Made by a program: the position numbers and the translations under genes. Shown piece by piece: positions 47,257 through 56,318 of a DNA stretch of 64,000 nt; position 1 is the stretch's first letter; each line of letters begins with the position of its first letter. The notes below the pieces were generated by a model that worked only from the letters and a program-made list of their open reading frames with translations, had not been told where the DNA came from and did no database searches. Source of the stretch: Streptomyces liliiviolaceus (GTDB taxonomy: Bacteria; Actinomycetota; Actinomycetes; Streptomycetales; Streptomycetaceae); the NCBI RefSeq assembly GCF_018070025.1, contig NZ_JAGPYQ010000001.1, positions 3,162,001 through 3,226,000 on the forward strand. The letters are read 5' to 3'.

Positions 47257-47994
47257 ATGAGTTTCTGGGATGGCCTGTGGCGCGGGCGGTCGACGCAGTT
47301 CGACTCGGGCAGCGCGGCGACGAACGCCATCGAACTGACCAAACGGAACCAGACGATCTCACTCAGCAAGCAGGGTGCGGCCACCGGCAATCTCCGTATC
47401 AACCTCTCGTGGCGGATGCGGACCTCGGACATAGGCGGGGCCCAGCGGGGCAGTCTGCTGCGCCACCCCTTCAAGGCGCTGAAGCCGGAAGTGGTCCAGG
47501 CGCACACCCAGTCCATGGTCAACGTCGACCTCGACCTCGGCTGCATGTACGAGCTGGCCGACGGCAGCAAGGGAGTCGTGCAGCCGCTCGGGGGCTTCCT
47601 GGGTGACCTGAACGGCGCGCCCTACGTGAAGCTCAGCGGCGACGACCGGTTCGGCTCCGGCTCGGGCGAGACGATCTTCGTCAACCTCGATCACCGGGAG
47701 AACATCAAGCGGCTGCTGGTCTTCGTGTACATCTACGACCAGACCCCGGCGTTCGACCGTACGCACGCGATCGTGACGCTGTACCCGAGCAACGGACCCC
47801 GGATCGAGATCGGGCTCGACGAGCGGCACTCCCAGGCGCGGTCCTGCGCGGTCGTCATGATCGAGAACGTCAAGAACGAACTGGTGGTACGGCGCGAGGT
47901 GAAGTTCGTGTACGGCTTCCAGGCGGAACTGGACCGCCTCTACGGCTGGGGCCTGCAGTGGGGCCGCGGCTACAAGGCGAAGGCCGACCGTTAG
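47257..47994 (+). CDS. TerA-like member of the TerD superfamily
   Basis: 245 residues. An N-terminal extension (MSFWDGLWRGRSTQFDSGS) precedes a TerD-like fold: LTKRNQTISLSKQG, VNVDLDLGCMYELADGSKGVVQPLGG, GDDRFGSGSGETIFVNLDH and LLVFVYIYDQTPAFDRTHAIVTLYP. Acidic residues of the first Ca loop remain (DLDL). It follows the terC-like gene and a terminator, so it may have its own promoter. Confidence 0.82.
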   Translation: MSFWDGLWRGRSTQFDSGSAATNAIELTKRNQTISLSKQGAATGNLRINLSWRMRTSDIGGAQRGSLLRHPFKALKPEVVQAHTQSMVNVDLDLGCMYELADGSKGVVQPLGGFLGDLNGAPYVKLSGDDRFGSGSGETIFVNLDHRENIKRLLVFVYIYDQTPAFDRTHAIVTLYPSNGPRIEIGLDERHSQARSCAVVMIENVKNELVVRREVKFVYGFQAELDRLYGWGLQWGRGYKAKADR

Positions 47995-48316
47995 CGCCCG
48001 TCAGGCCCGGCCCCGTGAGGGGCGCGGGGAACGGCGCGCCCGGCCACGAATCACCCGCGGTCGTGGACGCACGGGGACCCGTCAGGGGCGCGGGGAACTG
48101 CGCGATCCGCCCCCACCGGCCCGCAGCCGACGCACTGCCCGCGGTTGGCTCCGCCGGGGCGCCCTTGAGGTCGGGAGCGCGCGTTCAGGGGCGGGTGCGG
48201 CGCCGTCGTGGCCGGTCGCGCAGTTCCCCGCGCCCCTAGGGGCGCTAGCGCCCCTAAAGGCAGAAGATTGCGCCGTTCCCCGCGCCCCTGAGGGGGCAGG
48301 GCGTCGGCGCATGTCT
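47995..48316. repeat. Four dispersed repeats between convergent ter genes
   Basis: 322 bases without a gene. Direct cores at 48019-48038 (GGCGCG variant) and 48085-48104; inverted cores at 48217-48236 and 48270-48288, joined by a GGGGCGCTAGCGCCCC palindrome near 48239. Confidence 0.88.
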
Positions 48317-49243
48317 CTATCGCCCGATGAACTGCGGCCCCTGCGGCGGGAGTCGGAAGTCCGGGTCGGGGCCCGGCCCCACCGGCTGGGGGTAGCCGTA
48401 CCCGGACGGAGCCGCCGCGGCGGGCTGGGGCGGCGGCGGATACCCGTACGCCGGCGCACTGGTCGGCTGCGGATACCCGTAAGCCGGCTGCGTGGCCGGC
48501 GGCTGCTGCCGCGTCGGCTCCGGACCGGGCGCGGCCGGCGGATACCCGTACGCGGGCTGCACCGGCTGCTGCGGCACCTGCGTGGTCGGCTCCTCGGGCG
48601 GCAACGGCTGCGAACCGGCCTGCCCGGGGGACGCCGCGCCTTCCTCGGCCCGGGAGGCCCCGGAGGCCACGGACGCTCCGGCGGTGTCGGACTCGTCCAC
48701 GTAGATGCCGAAGTCGGCCGCAAGCCCCTGCAACCCGTTCGAATAGCCCTCGCCGAGAGCCCGGAACTTCCAGCCCTCGCCGCGCCGGTACAGCTCACCG
48801 CAGATCAGCGCGGTCTCCTCACCGGTCTCCGGCTTGATGTCGAAGTACGCCAGCGGCTCGGCGTCCGCGATCGTGGCGTCGAAGACCACGATCCGCAGCC
48901 CGCGTACCTGGTCGAAGGTGACGTCTTCGGCGGAAGCGACAAGGAGAATCCGTCCCACACCATTGTCAACGCCCGCCAGATCCGACTGAATCGTATCGGT
49001 GAGTCCCTCGGCGAGACCGTCGTTCACGCGCTTCTTGCCGAGTCGCCAGACCTTCCCCGAAGGATGCCGGGGCTGGTTGTAGAAGACGAAGTCCTCGTCG
49101 GACCGCACGCGGCCGTCGGGACCGAGGAGGAGTGCGGAGGCATCCACGTCCGGGACACCCCGTCCCGGCGTCCAGCGCAGCACGGCGCGCACCGCCGTGG
49201 CGTCCAGCGGGACGTTCGACCCCTTCAGCATGGCGTGCGTCAT
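48317..49243 (-). CDS. Divergent TerD protein with YGYP-repeat tail
   Basis: 308 residues; AGGA precedes the ATG. Residues 1-180 are a TerD fold ([80 protein letters not shown]). The second acidic Ca loop ([12 protein letters not shown] in its paralogues) is replaced by [16 protein letters not shown], so calcium binding is probably lost or changed. The tail from about 195 is Pro/Gln-rich with PAYGYP repeated several times, a likely flexible interaction region. Only minus-strand gene in the ter locus. Confidence 0.88.
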   Translation of the reverse strand: MTHAMLKGSNVPLDATAVRAVLRWTPGRGVPDVDASALLLGPDGRVRSDEDFVFYNQPRHPSGKVWRLGKKRVNDGLAEGLTDTIQSDLAGVDNGVGRILLVASAEDVTFDQVRGLRIVVFDATIADAEPLAYFDIKPETGEETALICGELYRRGEGWKFRALGEGYSNGLQGLAADFGIYVDESDTAGASVASGASRAEEGAASPGQAGSQPLPPEEPTTQVPQQPVQPAYGYPPAAPGPEPTRQQPPATQPAYGYPQPTSAPAYGYPPPPQPAAAAPSGYGYPQPVGPGPDPDFRLPPQGPQFIGR

Positions 49244-49466
49244 ACGGTCATCCTGCCTTCTCGGCCCAGGTCACGACAACGTGGGGGTGCGCTCCCGTCG
49301 AGCTCCCGCCCGGCTCCCCGTACGGATGTACGCACGGGCGGACGGCACAATGGTGTTTGTCCGCGTTACCTGAATTTCATGCCCGATGGGAATCCCGGAC
49401 ACGGATCTCTACGTACTATTACCGGCCACATATCGTCAGGCCATCCAGCCGCCCCGGGGGAGACTC

Positions 49467-50630
49467 ATGCGTCATTTCGGGCACATTGCCCCTGAGGTGC
49501 GGGACCGCCTCTTCTTCCAGGAGCCGTGCGTCTTCACCGCGGACTCCTCGCCCCGGGTGCTGGCCGCCGCACTCGGAGCCACTCTCTACAGCCCCGCGAC
49601 CAGGCCGAAGCTCGCCGACGACATCGTGAAGCAGGCCGGTGCCGGAGTCGTATCGATGGTGGTGTGCCTGGAGGACTCGATCGGCGACGCGGACGTCGCG
49701 GACGCCGAGGAGAACCTCGTCCGGCAGTTCCGTGAACTGGCCGACCGCCCCGATGACGAGCTTCCCCTGCTCTTCGTCCGGGTCAGAGCGCCCGAGCAGA
49801 TACCCGACCTCGTCCGGCGGCTCGGCGCCTCCGTGCGGCTCCTGTCCGGATTCGTACTGCCGAAGTTCACCGAGGAGCGGGGCATCCCGTTCCTGGAGGC
49901 GCTCACCGAGGCCGAGGGCGCGAGCGCGCGGCGGCTCTTCGCCATGCCCGTCCTCGAATCGCCCGAACTGCTGTACCGCGAGTCCCGGGCGGAGATCCTC
50001 GCCGGGATCTTCCGGGCCGTCGACAAGTACCGCGACCGCGTGCTCGCCCTGCGGCTCGGCGTCACCGACTTCTGCTCGGCGTACGGACTGCGCAGGGCTC
50101 CCGACATGACCGCGTACGACGTGCAGATAGTGGCCTCCGTCATCGCCGACGTCGTGAACGTCCTCGGGCGGGCCGACGGCACCGGTTTCACGGTGACCGG
50201 GCCCGTGTGGGAGTACTTCCGCGTCCAGGAGCGCATGTTCAAGCCGCAGCTGCGCCGCAGCCCCTTCCTCCCTGAGGCGGACGCCCTGCGCGCCACCCTC
50301 ATCGAGCACGACATGGACGGCCTGCTGCGGGAGATCTCCCTCGACCGGGCCAACGGACTGCAGGGCAAGACCTGCATCCACCCCTCGCACGTACTGCCCG
50401 TGCACGCCCTGTCCGTGGTCAGCCACGAGGAGTTCAGCGACGCCCAGGACATCCTGCGTCCCGAGCGGGGCGGCGGAGGCGTGCTGCGGTCCGCGTACAC
50501 GAACAAGATGAACGAGGTGAAGCCGCACCGTGCCTGGGCGGAGCGCACCCTCCAGCGCGCCGAGGTCTTCGGCGTCACCAACGAGGACATCGGCTTCGTG
50601 GAGCTGCTCGCCGCCGGAATCCCCGGCTGA
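49467..50630 (+). CDS. HpcH/HpaI (CitE-like) lyase of the Ter biosynthetic module
   Basis: 387 residues from ATG 49467 after GGGGGAG. TIM-barrel CitE features: GATLYSPATRPKLADDIVK, SMVVCLEDSIGDADV (Glu-Asp metal site), LPLLFVRVRAPEQI and CIHPSHVLPVHAL. Comparative work on Ter systems (Anantharaman, Iyer and Aravind 2012) describes such a lyase with PRTases, TRSP, PELOTA and HAD proteins, predicted to build a nucleoside-like metabolite. The two next genes here are exactly those partners. Confidence 0.88.
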   Translation: MRHFGHIAPEVRDRLFFQEPCVFTADSSPRVLAAALGATLYSPATRPKLADDIVKQAGAGVVSMVVCLEDSIGDADVADAEENLVRQFRELADRPDDELPLLFVRVRAPEQIPDLVRRLGASVRLLSGFVLPKFTEERGIPFLEALTEAEGASARRLFAMPVLESPELLYRESRAEILAGIFRAVDKYRDRVLALRLGVTDFCSAYGLRRAPDMTAYDVQIVASVIADVVNVLGRADGTGFTVTGPVWEYFRVQERMFKPQLRRSPFLPEADALRATLIEHDMDGLLREISLDRANGLQGKTCIHPSHVLPVHALSVVSHEEFSDAQDILRPERGGGGVLRSAYTNKMNEVKPHRAWAERTLQRAEVFGVTNEDIGFVELLAAGIPG

Positions 50631-50680
50631 CACCCTCATCCTCGGTTGACACACGTCCCCGGCCGACATGCAAGGAACTC

Positions 50681-53299
50681 ATGAACAAAGCTGTGAACGA
50701 CGGGTCCGGCGTCTGGTCCGCGACGGGCTTCCGCCCCGGAACCAGGGCCGGAGCGCGCGGCCCCGTCGACGGGCGCGCCGACGGAACCGGCGAGGGCCGC
50801 GCCGGTGAGGACTCCGCCGGTGAGGTCTGGTCCGGGAGCTGGGTCGCCGGGCGCCTCGGCGTCGAACTCGTCGGGGACGAGGGACTCGGGGAACTGCTCG
50901 GGCTCGCGCTCCGGCGCAACCCCAAACGCGCGCACCTGCTCGTGTCGAACGTGCTGGGCAAGCACGTACCGCAGTCACCCGCCGTCGTGTACGGCTACGG
51001 ATTCGCGCTCGGGCTGCGCGTACGCGACCTGCTCGGGGAGGACGAGGCCGGCCGGGCCGTCGTCCTCGGGTACGCGGAGACGGCCACCGGGCTCGGCCAC
51101 TCGGTCGCGGACGGCGTGGGCCTCGCCTCCTGCCTCCACTCGACCCGGCGCCCGGTCGAGGGCGTCGCGACGGCCGGCGGCTTCGAGGAGTCCCACTCGC
51201 ACGCCACCTCGCACCTGCTCCTCCCGGAGAACCCGGACCTGCTCGCCACCGACGGTCCGCTCGTCCTCGTCGACGACGAGTTCTCCACCGGCAACACGAT
51301 CCTCAACACCATCCGTGACCTGCACGCACGCTATCCGCGCGGCCGGTACGTGATCGTCGCCCTGGTCGACATGCGCTCGGCGGCCGACCTCGGCCGCCTC
51401 GCGGACTTCGCCCAGGAGATCGGCGCGACCGTGGACCTGGTGACGGCGGCCTCCGGCACCGTACGGCTGCCCGAGGGCGTACTGGAGAAGGGGCAGGCGC
51501 TGGTCGCCGAGCACGAGCGTGAGGCGGCTGTCGCGGCTCCCGCTCCCGGGTTCCGCCCGGAGCCCGGCACGATCGCCCGCGTCGACCTCGGCTGGCCGCA
51601 GGGCCTCGCCGACGGCGGACGGCACGGCTTCACGCCCGAGCACCGCGTCCGCCTGGAGGGCGCCCTGCCCGCCATGGCGGCCCGAATAGCCGAGGCACTC
51701 CCGCTGCGCGCCCGCCGCGGCCGCGTCCTCGTCCTCGGCTTCGAGGAGCTGATGTACGCGCCGCTGCGGCTCGGGGTCGCGCTGGAGAAACTGACCGACG
51801 CCGAGGTGCGCTACTCCACCACCACCCGCTCACCCGTGCTCGCCGTCGACGACCCCGGCTACGCGATCCGCACCCGGCTCGTCTTCCCCGCCCACGACGG
51901 CCCGGCCGACGGGCCCGGCGAGCGGTACGCCTACAACGTGGCGGGCGCCGGCTTCGACGCCGTCGTCGCCATGGTCGACTCGGCCGCCGACACCCCCGAA
52001 CTGCACGCCCCGGACGGCCTGTTGGCGCAGCTCGCCGCGCACGCGGGCAGTGTGCTGCTCGCGGTCGTCCCCTCGTACGTCCCCGAATCCGTACCGGAAA
52101 CCGCAAAAGAACCTGTACCAGAGTCAGTTGAAAGGTCCTCGATGCTGCCCGAGCCCCTCCGTGGCCCCGACTTCTCCTCGTACGCGGCGGACGAGGTCGG
52201 CTGGCTGCTGCAGGACCTCTCGGACACCCGCCTCGAAGCGCCGGTCGAGGAGCGGGAGGAGGCCATCCAGAGCGGTGGCGCCCACTACGCGGAGTCGCTG
52301 CCGGTGGAGTACCAGCCGAGCCCCGAGTACCAGGAGCTGTTCCGCGACGCGCTCGCCGGCTCTGCCGCCCGGATCGCCCTGGCTGTCGGCGCGGTCACCG
52401 AGACCGTCCTCGCCGAACGCTCACCGCGGCCCGTGCTCGTCTCCCTGGCCCGCGCCGGGACCCCCGTCGGCGTCCTGATGCGCCGCTGGGCCCGGCACCG
52501 CCACGGCCTCGACCTGCCGCACTACGCCGTCTCCATCGTGCGCGGACGCGGCATCGACGCCAACGCCCTGCGCTGGCTGGCCGCCCACCACGACCCGGCC
52601 GACGTCGTCTTCGTCGACGGCTGGACCGGCAAGGGCGCCATCACCCGCGAACTCGCCGAAGCCCTGCGGGAGTTCGAAGCCTCCGACGGCATCGGCGGCT
52701 TCGACCCGGAGATCGCGGTCCTCGCCGACCCCGGCTCCTGCGTGCGCACGTACGGCACCCGCGAGGACTTCCTCATCCCCTCCGCCTGCCTCAACTCCAC
52801 GGTCTCCGGGCTCATTTCGCGTACGGTGCTCCGCGCGGACCTGGTCGGGGAACACGACTACCACGGGGCGAAGTTCTACCGTGAACTCGCCGCCACGGAC
52901 GTCTCCGTCGAGTTCCTGGACGCGATCTCCGCCCGCTTCGACGAGGTCGGCGACGCGGTGGACGACCGGGTCAAGGAACTGCTCTCCGCGGACCGTTCGC
53001 CGACCTGGGAGGGCTGGGCGGCGGTCGAGCGGATCAGCGAGGAGTACGGCATCCACGACGTGAACCTCGTCAAGCCGGGTGTCGGCGAGACGACCCGGGT
53101 GCTGCTGCGCCGCGTCCCCTGGAAGATCCTCGCCCGGACCGGGGCGGGCGCCGACCTCGACCACGTACGCCTGCTCGCCGAACAGCGCGGTGTACCCGTC
53201 GAGGAGGTCGCCGAACTCCCGTACACCTGCGTCGGGTTGATCCACCCCAAGTACACGCGCGGCGCGACCGGCGCCGACGGCAGGGCGGTGACGGTCTGA
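50681..53299 (+). CDS. PRTase-TRSP joined in frame to StiP/PRTase-PELOTA protein
   Basis: 872 residues, ATG after AAGGA. A low-complexity N-terminus (1-45) precedes a PRTase domain with PRPP loop LVLVDDEFSTGNTI (D198-D199), then a TRSP domain (GRVLVLGFEELMYAPLRLGVALEK). A linker at about 468-490 (VPESVPETAKEPVPESVERSS) leads to M488 and a second PRTase (StiP family) with VDGWTGKGAI (D646). A PELOTA-like C-terminus (ELPYTCVGLIHPKYTRG) ends it. These are usually two proteins. The linker uses A/T-ending codons (GCA AAA GAA CCT GTA CCA) and GAAAGG lies before ATG 52142, so internal initiation of the second half is possible. Confidence 0.85.
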   Translation: MNKAVNDGSGVWSATGFRPGTRAGARGPVDGRADGTGEGRAGEDSAGEVWSGSWVAGRLGVELVGDEGLGELLGLALRRNPKRAHLLVSNVLGKHVPQSPAVVYGYGFALGLRVRDLLGEDEAGRAVVLGYAETATGLGHSVADGVGLASCLHSTRRPVEGVATAGGFEESHSHATSHLLLPENPDLLATDGPLVLVDDEFSTGNTILNTIRDLHARYPRGRYVIVALVDMRSAADLGRLADFAQEIGATVDLVTAASGTVRLPEGVLEKGQALVAEHEREAAVAAPAPGFRPEPGTIARVDLGWPQGLADGGRHGFTPEHRVRLEGALPAMAARIAEALPLRARRGRVLVLGFEELMYAPLRLGVALEKLTDAEVRYSTTTRSPVLAVDDPGYAIRTRLVFPAHDGPADGPGERYAYNVAGAGFDAVVAMVDSAADTPELHAPDGLLAQLAAHAGSVLLAVVPSYVPESVPETAKEPVPESVERSSMLPEPLRGPDFSSYAADEVGWLLQDLSDTRLEAPVEEREEAIQSGGAHYAESLPVEYQPSPEYQELFRDALAGSAARIALAVGAVTETVLAERSPRPVLVSLARAGTPVGVLMRRWARHRHGLDLPHYAVSIVRGRGIDANALRWLAAHHDPADVVFVDGWTGKGAITRELAEALREFEASDGIGGFDPEIAVLADPGSCVRTYGTREDFLIPSACLNSTVSGLISRTVLRADLVGEHDYHGAKFYRELAATDVSVEFLDAISARFDEVGDAVDDRVKELLSADRSPTWEGWAAVERISEEYGIHDVNLVKPGVGETTRVLLRRVPWKILARTGAGADLDHVRLLAEQRGVPVEEVAELPYTCVGLIHPKYTRGATGADGRAVTV

Positions 53300-54123
53300 T
53301 GCCCGGACCCGCTCCGCGCACCCTGGTCGCCAGCGACCTCGACCGCACGCTCATCTACTCCGCCAACGCGCTGGCACTGACCGGACCCGACGCCGAGGCG
53401 CCGCGCCTGCTGTGCGTCGAGGTGTACCAGAACAAGCCGCTGTCGTACGTGACCGAGACCGCGGCCGGGCTGCTCACCGAACTGGGCGGCGCGGCGGACT
53501 TCGTCCCGACCACGACCCGTACGCGCGAGCAGTACCACCGCATCCGACTCCCGGGCCCCGCCGCGAAGTACGCGATCTGCGCCAACGGCGGCCACCTGCT
53601 CGTGGACGGTGTCTCCGACCCCGCCTGGCAGGCCCGGGTGACCGCGCGCCTGGCGGACGAGTGCGCCCCGCTGGACGAGGTGCGCGCGCACATGGCGGCC
53701 ACCGCCGACCCGGCCTGGGTGCTCAAGCAGCGGGTCGCCGAGGACCTCTTCGTGTACTTCGTCGTCGAGCGCGAACTGCTCCCGGCCGACTGGGCGAAGG
53801 AACTGGCCGCCTGGGCGGAGAACCGCGGCTGGACGGTCTCGGTCCAGGGCCGCAAGGTCTACGCCGTACCGAAGCCGCTCACCAAGAGCGCGGCCATGCG
53901 GGAGGTGGCCCGCCGCACGGGCGCGGACCTCACGCTCGCGGCCGGCGACTCCCTGCTCGACGCCGACCTGCTGCTGGCCGCGGACCGCGCCTGGCGCCCG
54001 GGCCACGGCGAACTGGCCGAGGCGGGCTGGACGGCGCCGGGGGTCACCGCGCTGCCGGAGCGGGGGGTGGTCGCGGGGGAGCGGATCCTCGGGGAGTTCC
54101 TCAGCGCGAGCGCGACTCGGTAG
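53299..54123 (+). CDS. HAD-family phosphatase of the Ter module
   Basis: 274 residues; ATG shares a base with the previous stop (TGATG). HAD motifs: D13-L-D15 in SDLDRTLI, Ser/Thr in PTTTRT, K in PLTKSAAMREV and GDSLLDADLL. The Cof/sucrose-phosphatase-like type fits a dephosphorylation step after PRPP-dependent ribosyl transfer. Its 3' end overlaps the convergent DedA gene by 23 bases. Confidence 0.88.
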   Translation: MPGPAPRTLVASDLDRTLIYSANALALTGPDAEAPRLLCVEVYQNKPLSYVTETAAGLLTELGGAADFVPTTTRTREQYHRIRLPGPAAKYAICANGGHLLVDGVSDPAWQARVTARLADECAPLDEVRAHMAATADPAWVLKQRVAEDLFVYFVVERELLPADWAKELAAWAENRGWTVSVQGRKVYAVPKPLTKSAAMREVARRTGADLTLAAGDSLLDADLLLAADRAWRPGHGELAEAGWTAPGVTALPERGVVAGERILGEFLSASATR

Positions 54124-54781
54124 GGGTGGGGTCGGGGGTACGGGGGTCCTTCGCCTCACGGCGTCGGCCGCCGCGCCCCGGCCGGAAGAGGCGCACGCCC
54201 ACGAGCACCAGCAGCGCGAGGGCGGCGCCGGCCAGCACCACCTTCGAGTACGTGGACACATAGCCGGCGACGTCGGTCCAGTTCTCGCCGAGCAGATAGC
54301 CGGCGAGGACGAAGACGGTGTTCCAGATGGCGCTGCCGAGCGTGGTCAGACAGAGGAAGACGGGCAGGGGCATGCGCTCGACGCCCGCCGGCACGGAGAT
54401 CAGGCTGCGGAAGACGGGGATCATCCGCCCGAAGAAGATGGCCTTGGTCCCGTGCCGGGAGAACCACGCCTCGGTCTTCTCGATGTCCGACACCTTGACC
54501 AGCGGCAGCCGTGCCGCGATCGCGACGGTGCGGTCGCGGCCGAGCAGCGCGCCCACGCCGTACAGCGCGAGCGCCCCGACGACCGAACCGGCCGTCGTCC
54601 ACAGCAGGGCGGCGAACAGGTTCATCTGCCCCGTGCTCGCCGCGAACCCCGCCAGCGGCAGGATCACCTCGCTCGGGATGGGCGGGAACAGGTTCTCCAG
54701 GGCGATGGCGATGCCCGCGCCGGGGGCGCCGAGCGTGTCCATCAGGCCGTTGATCCACTGCGGTGCGCTGCTTTCGGTCAC
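54101..54781 (-). CDS. DedA-family membrane protein
   Basis: 226 residues, GTG start without a clear ribosome site. DedA hallmarks: ENLFPPIPSEVILPLAGF, the second helix pair, FFGRMIPVFRSLISVPAGVERMP and a C-terminal basic/Pro tail. DedA proteins are lipid (undecaprenyl phosphate or phospholipid) flippases and proton-dependent transporters. Convergent with the HAD gene. Confidence 0.92.
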   Translation of the reverse strand: MTESSAPQWINGLMDTLGAPGAGIAIALENLFPPIPSEVILPLAGFAASTGQMNLFAALLWTTAGSVVGALALYGVGALLGRDRTVAIAARLPLVKVSDIEKTEAWFSRHGTKAIFFGRMIPVFRSLISVPAGVERMPLPVFLCLTTLGSAIWNTVFVLAGYLLGENWTDVAGYVSTYSKVVLAGAALALLVLVGVRLFRPGRGGRRREAKDPRTPDPTPTESRSR

Positions 54782-54823
54782 GCACCGACGCTAGAGAACG
54801 AAAGCTGAAGCCAGACTGAAGCC

Positions 54824-54872
54824 GGAAGCCGGAAGCCGGAAGCCGGAAGCCGGAAGCCGGAAGCCGGAAGCC
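54824..54872. repeat. Seven-copy heptanucleotide tandem repeat
   Basis: GGAAGCC repeated seven times without error, preceded by related GAAGCC and GAAGCCAGACT units. It lies between the DedA start and the stop of the FmdB-like gene, thus in the likely DedA promoter or leader. Confidence 0.95.
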
Positions 54873-54888
54873 GGACCGATGGTGGGCG

Positions 54889-55116
54889 TCAGCCGCAGCA
54901 GCCCCCGCCGCAACAGCCGCCTCCGCCACCACCACTCGCGCCGCCCGGTGCGGGCGCGGGCGCCGAGGCGGAGCCGCCGACCGCCACCGTCGACAGCAGC
55001 TTCACCGTGTCGTCGTGACCGGCCGGACAGTCCGTGGGCGCGGACGACTCGGCCATCGGACGGCTCTTCTCGAAGGTGTCGCCGCAGGTCCGGCAGCGGT
55101 ATTCATAGCGAGGCAT
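54889..55116 (-). CDS. FmdB-like zinc-ribbon protein with Cys-rich tail
   Basis: 75 residues. PRYEYRCRTCGDTFEKSRPM and DCPAGH make the CxxC..C zinc ribbon (the fourth ligand is a His or the tail). It then has an Ala/Pro/Gly linker and ends GGGGGGCCGGGCCG, four cysteines in two pairs. FmdB proteins are small regulators; the metal-binding tail is unusual. It starts nine bases after DUF4383, suggesting coupling. Confidence 0.85.
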   Translation of the reverse strand: MPRYEYRCRTCGDTFEKSRPMAESSAPTDCPAGHDDTVKLLSTVAVGGSASAPAPAPGGASGGGGGGCCGGGCCG

Positions 55117-55125
55117 GCGCTCAGG

Positions 55126-55755
55126 TTAGCGGTCGGAGCGCCCCTCTCCCAGAGGAGCCGGAGCGGGAGCCGCACCGGCCGCGGGGGCTGTGCCCCGGTC
55201 CAGTGCCTTCGCGCGCAACTCGGCCCCCGCCTTCACCCGCTGCTCACGCTCGGCCTGTTCGGGATGGCGGGACCGCCAGTACGGGTTGTCGTGGGGCAGG
55301 GCCGAGCCGACGCGCCCGTACATCCCGAAGAACATCAGCATCACGCCGACCACGAAGCTGAACAGCACGTTCGGGATGCGGAAGGCGAGGAAGTTGGCGT
55401 CCGTGTCGAGCAGGGCGAGGTTCACGAAGCCGCTGAGGATGAACAGGACACCGAGGACCATGTTGATCGTCGAGGCGACGTTGCCGCCGATGACCATGCC
55501 GACGAAGAGCAGCAGCCCGGCGCAGATCGAGATCACGCTCAGCGCGCCGTTGGTGCTCAGCCCCGAGACCTTGTCCCCCTGGGTGTCGAAGAATCCGACC
55601 CGGTCGATCAGCCCCAGAATCCCGAAGGCGAGCAGCACGAGCCCCATGAGCCCCGCGCCGATCCGGTAGAACGTACTGAGCCGATGATCGACCGGCAGAT
55701 GCTCATCGAGCCTGATCCGCCGCCTGGGCGCCGTACGAAGAACATGCGAGGCCAT
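55126..55755 (-). CDS. DUF4383 membrane protein
   Basis: 209 residues after GAGGAGG. Four membrane helices (about 28-50, 72-90, 98-115, 125-148) in the pattern FYRIGAGLMGLVLLAFGILGL, VISICAGLLLFVGMVIGG and INMVLGVLFILSGFVNLALL characterise the family. The cytoplasmic ends are charged and Ala/Pro-rich. Function unknown. Confidence 0.88.
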   Translation of the reverse strand: MASHVLRTAPRRRIRLDEHLPVDHRLSTFYRIGAGLMGLVLLAFGILGLIDRVGFFDTQGDKVSGLSTNGALSVISICAGLLLFVGMVIGGNVASTINMVLGVLFILSGFVNLALLDTDANFLAFRIPNVLFSFVVGVMLMFFGMYGRVGSALPHDNPYWRSRHPEQAEREQRVKAGAELRAKALDRGTAPAAGAAPAPAPLGEGRSDR

Positions 55756-55937
55756 GTCCGCCTCCTCGGGTGCGATCCGCGGGTGGATCTCGGGTGGATC
55801 TCAGGTGGGTGCGACTGGAGGGCGCCAGTCCTCTCCCACCCCAGCATCCGCCCGAAGAGCCGCTCCCGCCATCTCTGGCCCGAACCGGCCAGGGCACACT
55901 GTGCCTGTCCGTACAGGCGGTTCTGACCGGGGGAGAC

Positions 55938-56174
55938 GTGCACAAGGGTTGGCCGAAGCGCTGGTGGACGACGGCACTCGTGGCCGCGGCACTGGCAGGC
56001 ATCGTGGTCTACGACGTCTGGCGGATCGCGGAGCTCCTCGCGAACCCGCAGCCGCAGCCGGACTGGTGGGAACTCGCCGGCCGATGCCTGGGCGGAACGT
56101 GGTTCGCGTTCCTCGGGGCATCGACGGCCCGACGCGCGATCGCTCTCCGGACGGAGGCAGCGCACGACCGCTGA
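55938..56174 (+). CDS. Small predicted membrane protein
   Basis: 78 residues from GTG 55938, just after GGGGGAG. One N-terminal helix (WWTTALVAAALAGIVVYDVW) and a shorter second hydrophobic stretch (GGTWFAFLGASTARRA). No family recognised. Last chromosomal gene before the tRNA-derived island boundary. Confidence 0.6.
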   Translation: MHKGWPKRWWTTALVAAALAGIVVYDVWRIAELLANPQPQPDWWELAGRCLGGTWFAFLGASTARRAIALRTEAAHDR

Positions 56175-56208
56175 ACCCTGACGGCCCCGACGCCCCTGCT
56201 GGGAAAGC

Positions 56209-56254
56209 CCAAGGCCCAGGCATCCGGCATCACACCGGCTGACCTGGGCCTTGG
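56209..56254 (-). terminator. Hairpin after the tRNA fragment
   Basis: CCAAGGCCCAGG and its exact complement (56243-56254) pair across a 22-base loop. On the minus strand it lies 15 bases past the CCA end of the tRNA remnant, so it is probably the original tRNA terminator. Confidence 0.65.
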
Positions 56255-56268
56255 TTATGTCCTGGACC

Positions 56269-56318
56269 TGGTGGGCGCGGACGGTTTCGAACCGCCGACA
56301 TCCGCCTTGTAAGGGCGG
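56269..56318 (-). pseudogene. 3' half of tRNA-Val(TAC), attachment-site remnant
   Basis: On the minus strand, a perfect anticodon arm CCGCC-CTTACAA-GGCGG (anticodon TAC at 56309-56311), variable loop, T-arm with GGTTCGAAACC, acceptor strand CGCGCCC and encoded ACCA. Upstream of the anticodon arm no D-arm or matching GGGCGCG acceptor strand exists. This is the usual half-tRNA left at the outer end of an element integrated by a tyrosine recombinase. Confidence 0.82.

Noticed and set aside
52142..53299. Separate annotation of a StiP gene starting at 52142
   Set aside because: No stop codon separates it from the upstream PRTase, so one CDS is reported and the internal start is recorded as a finding.
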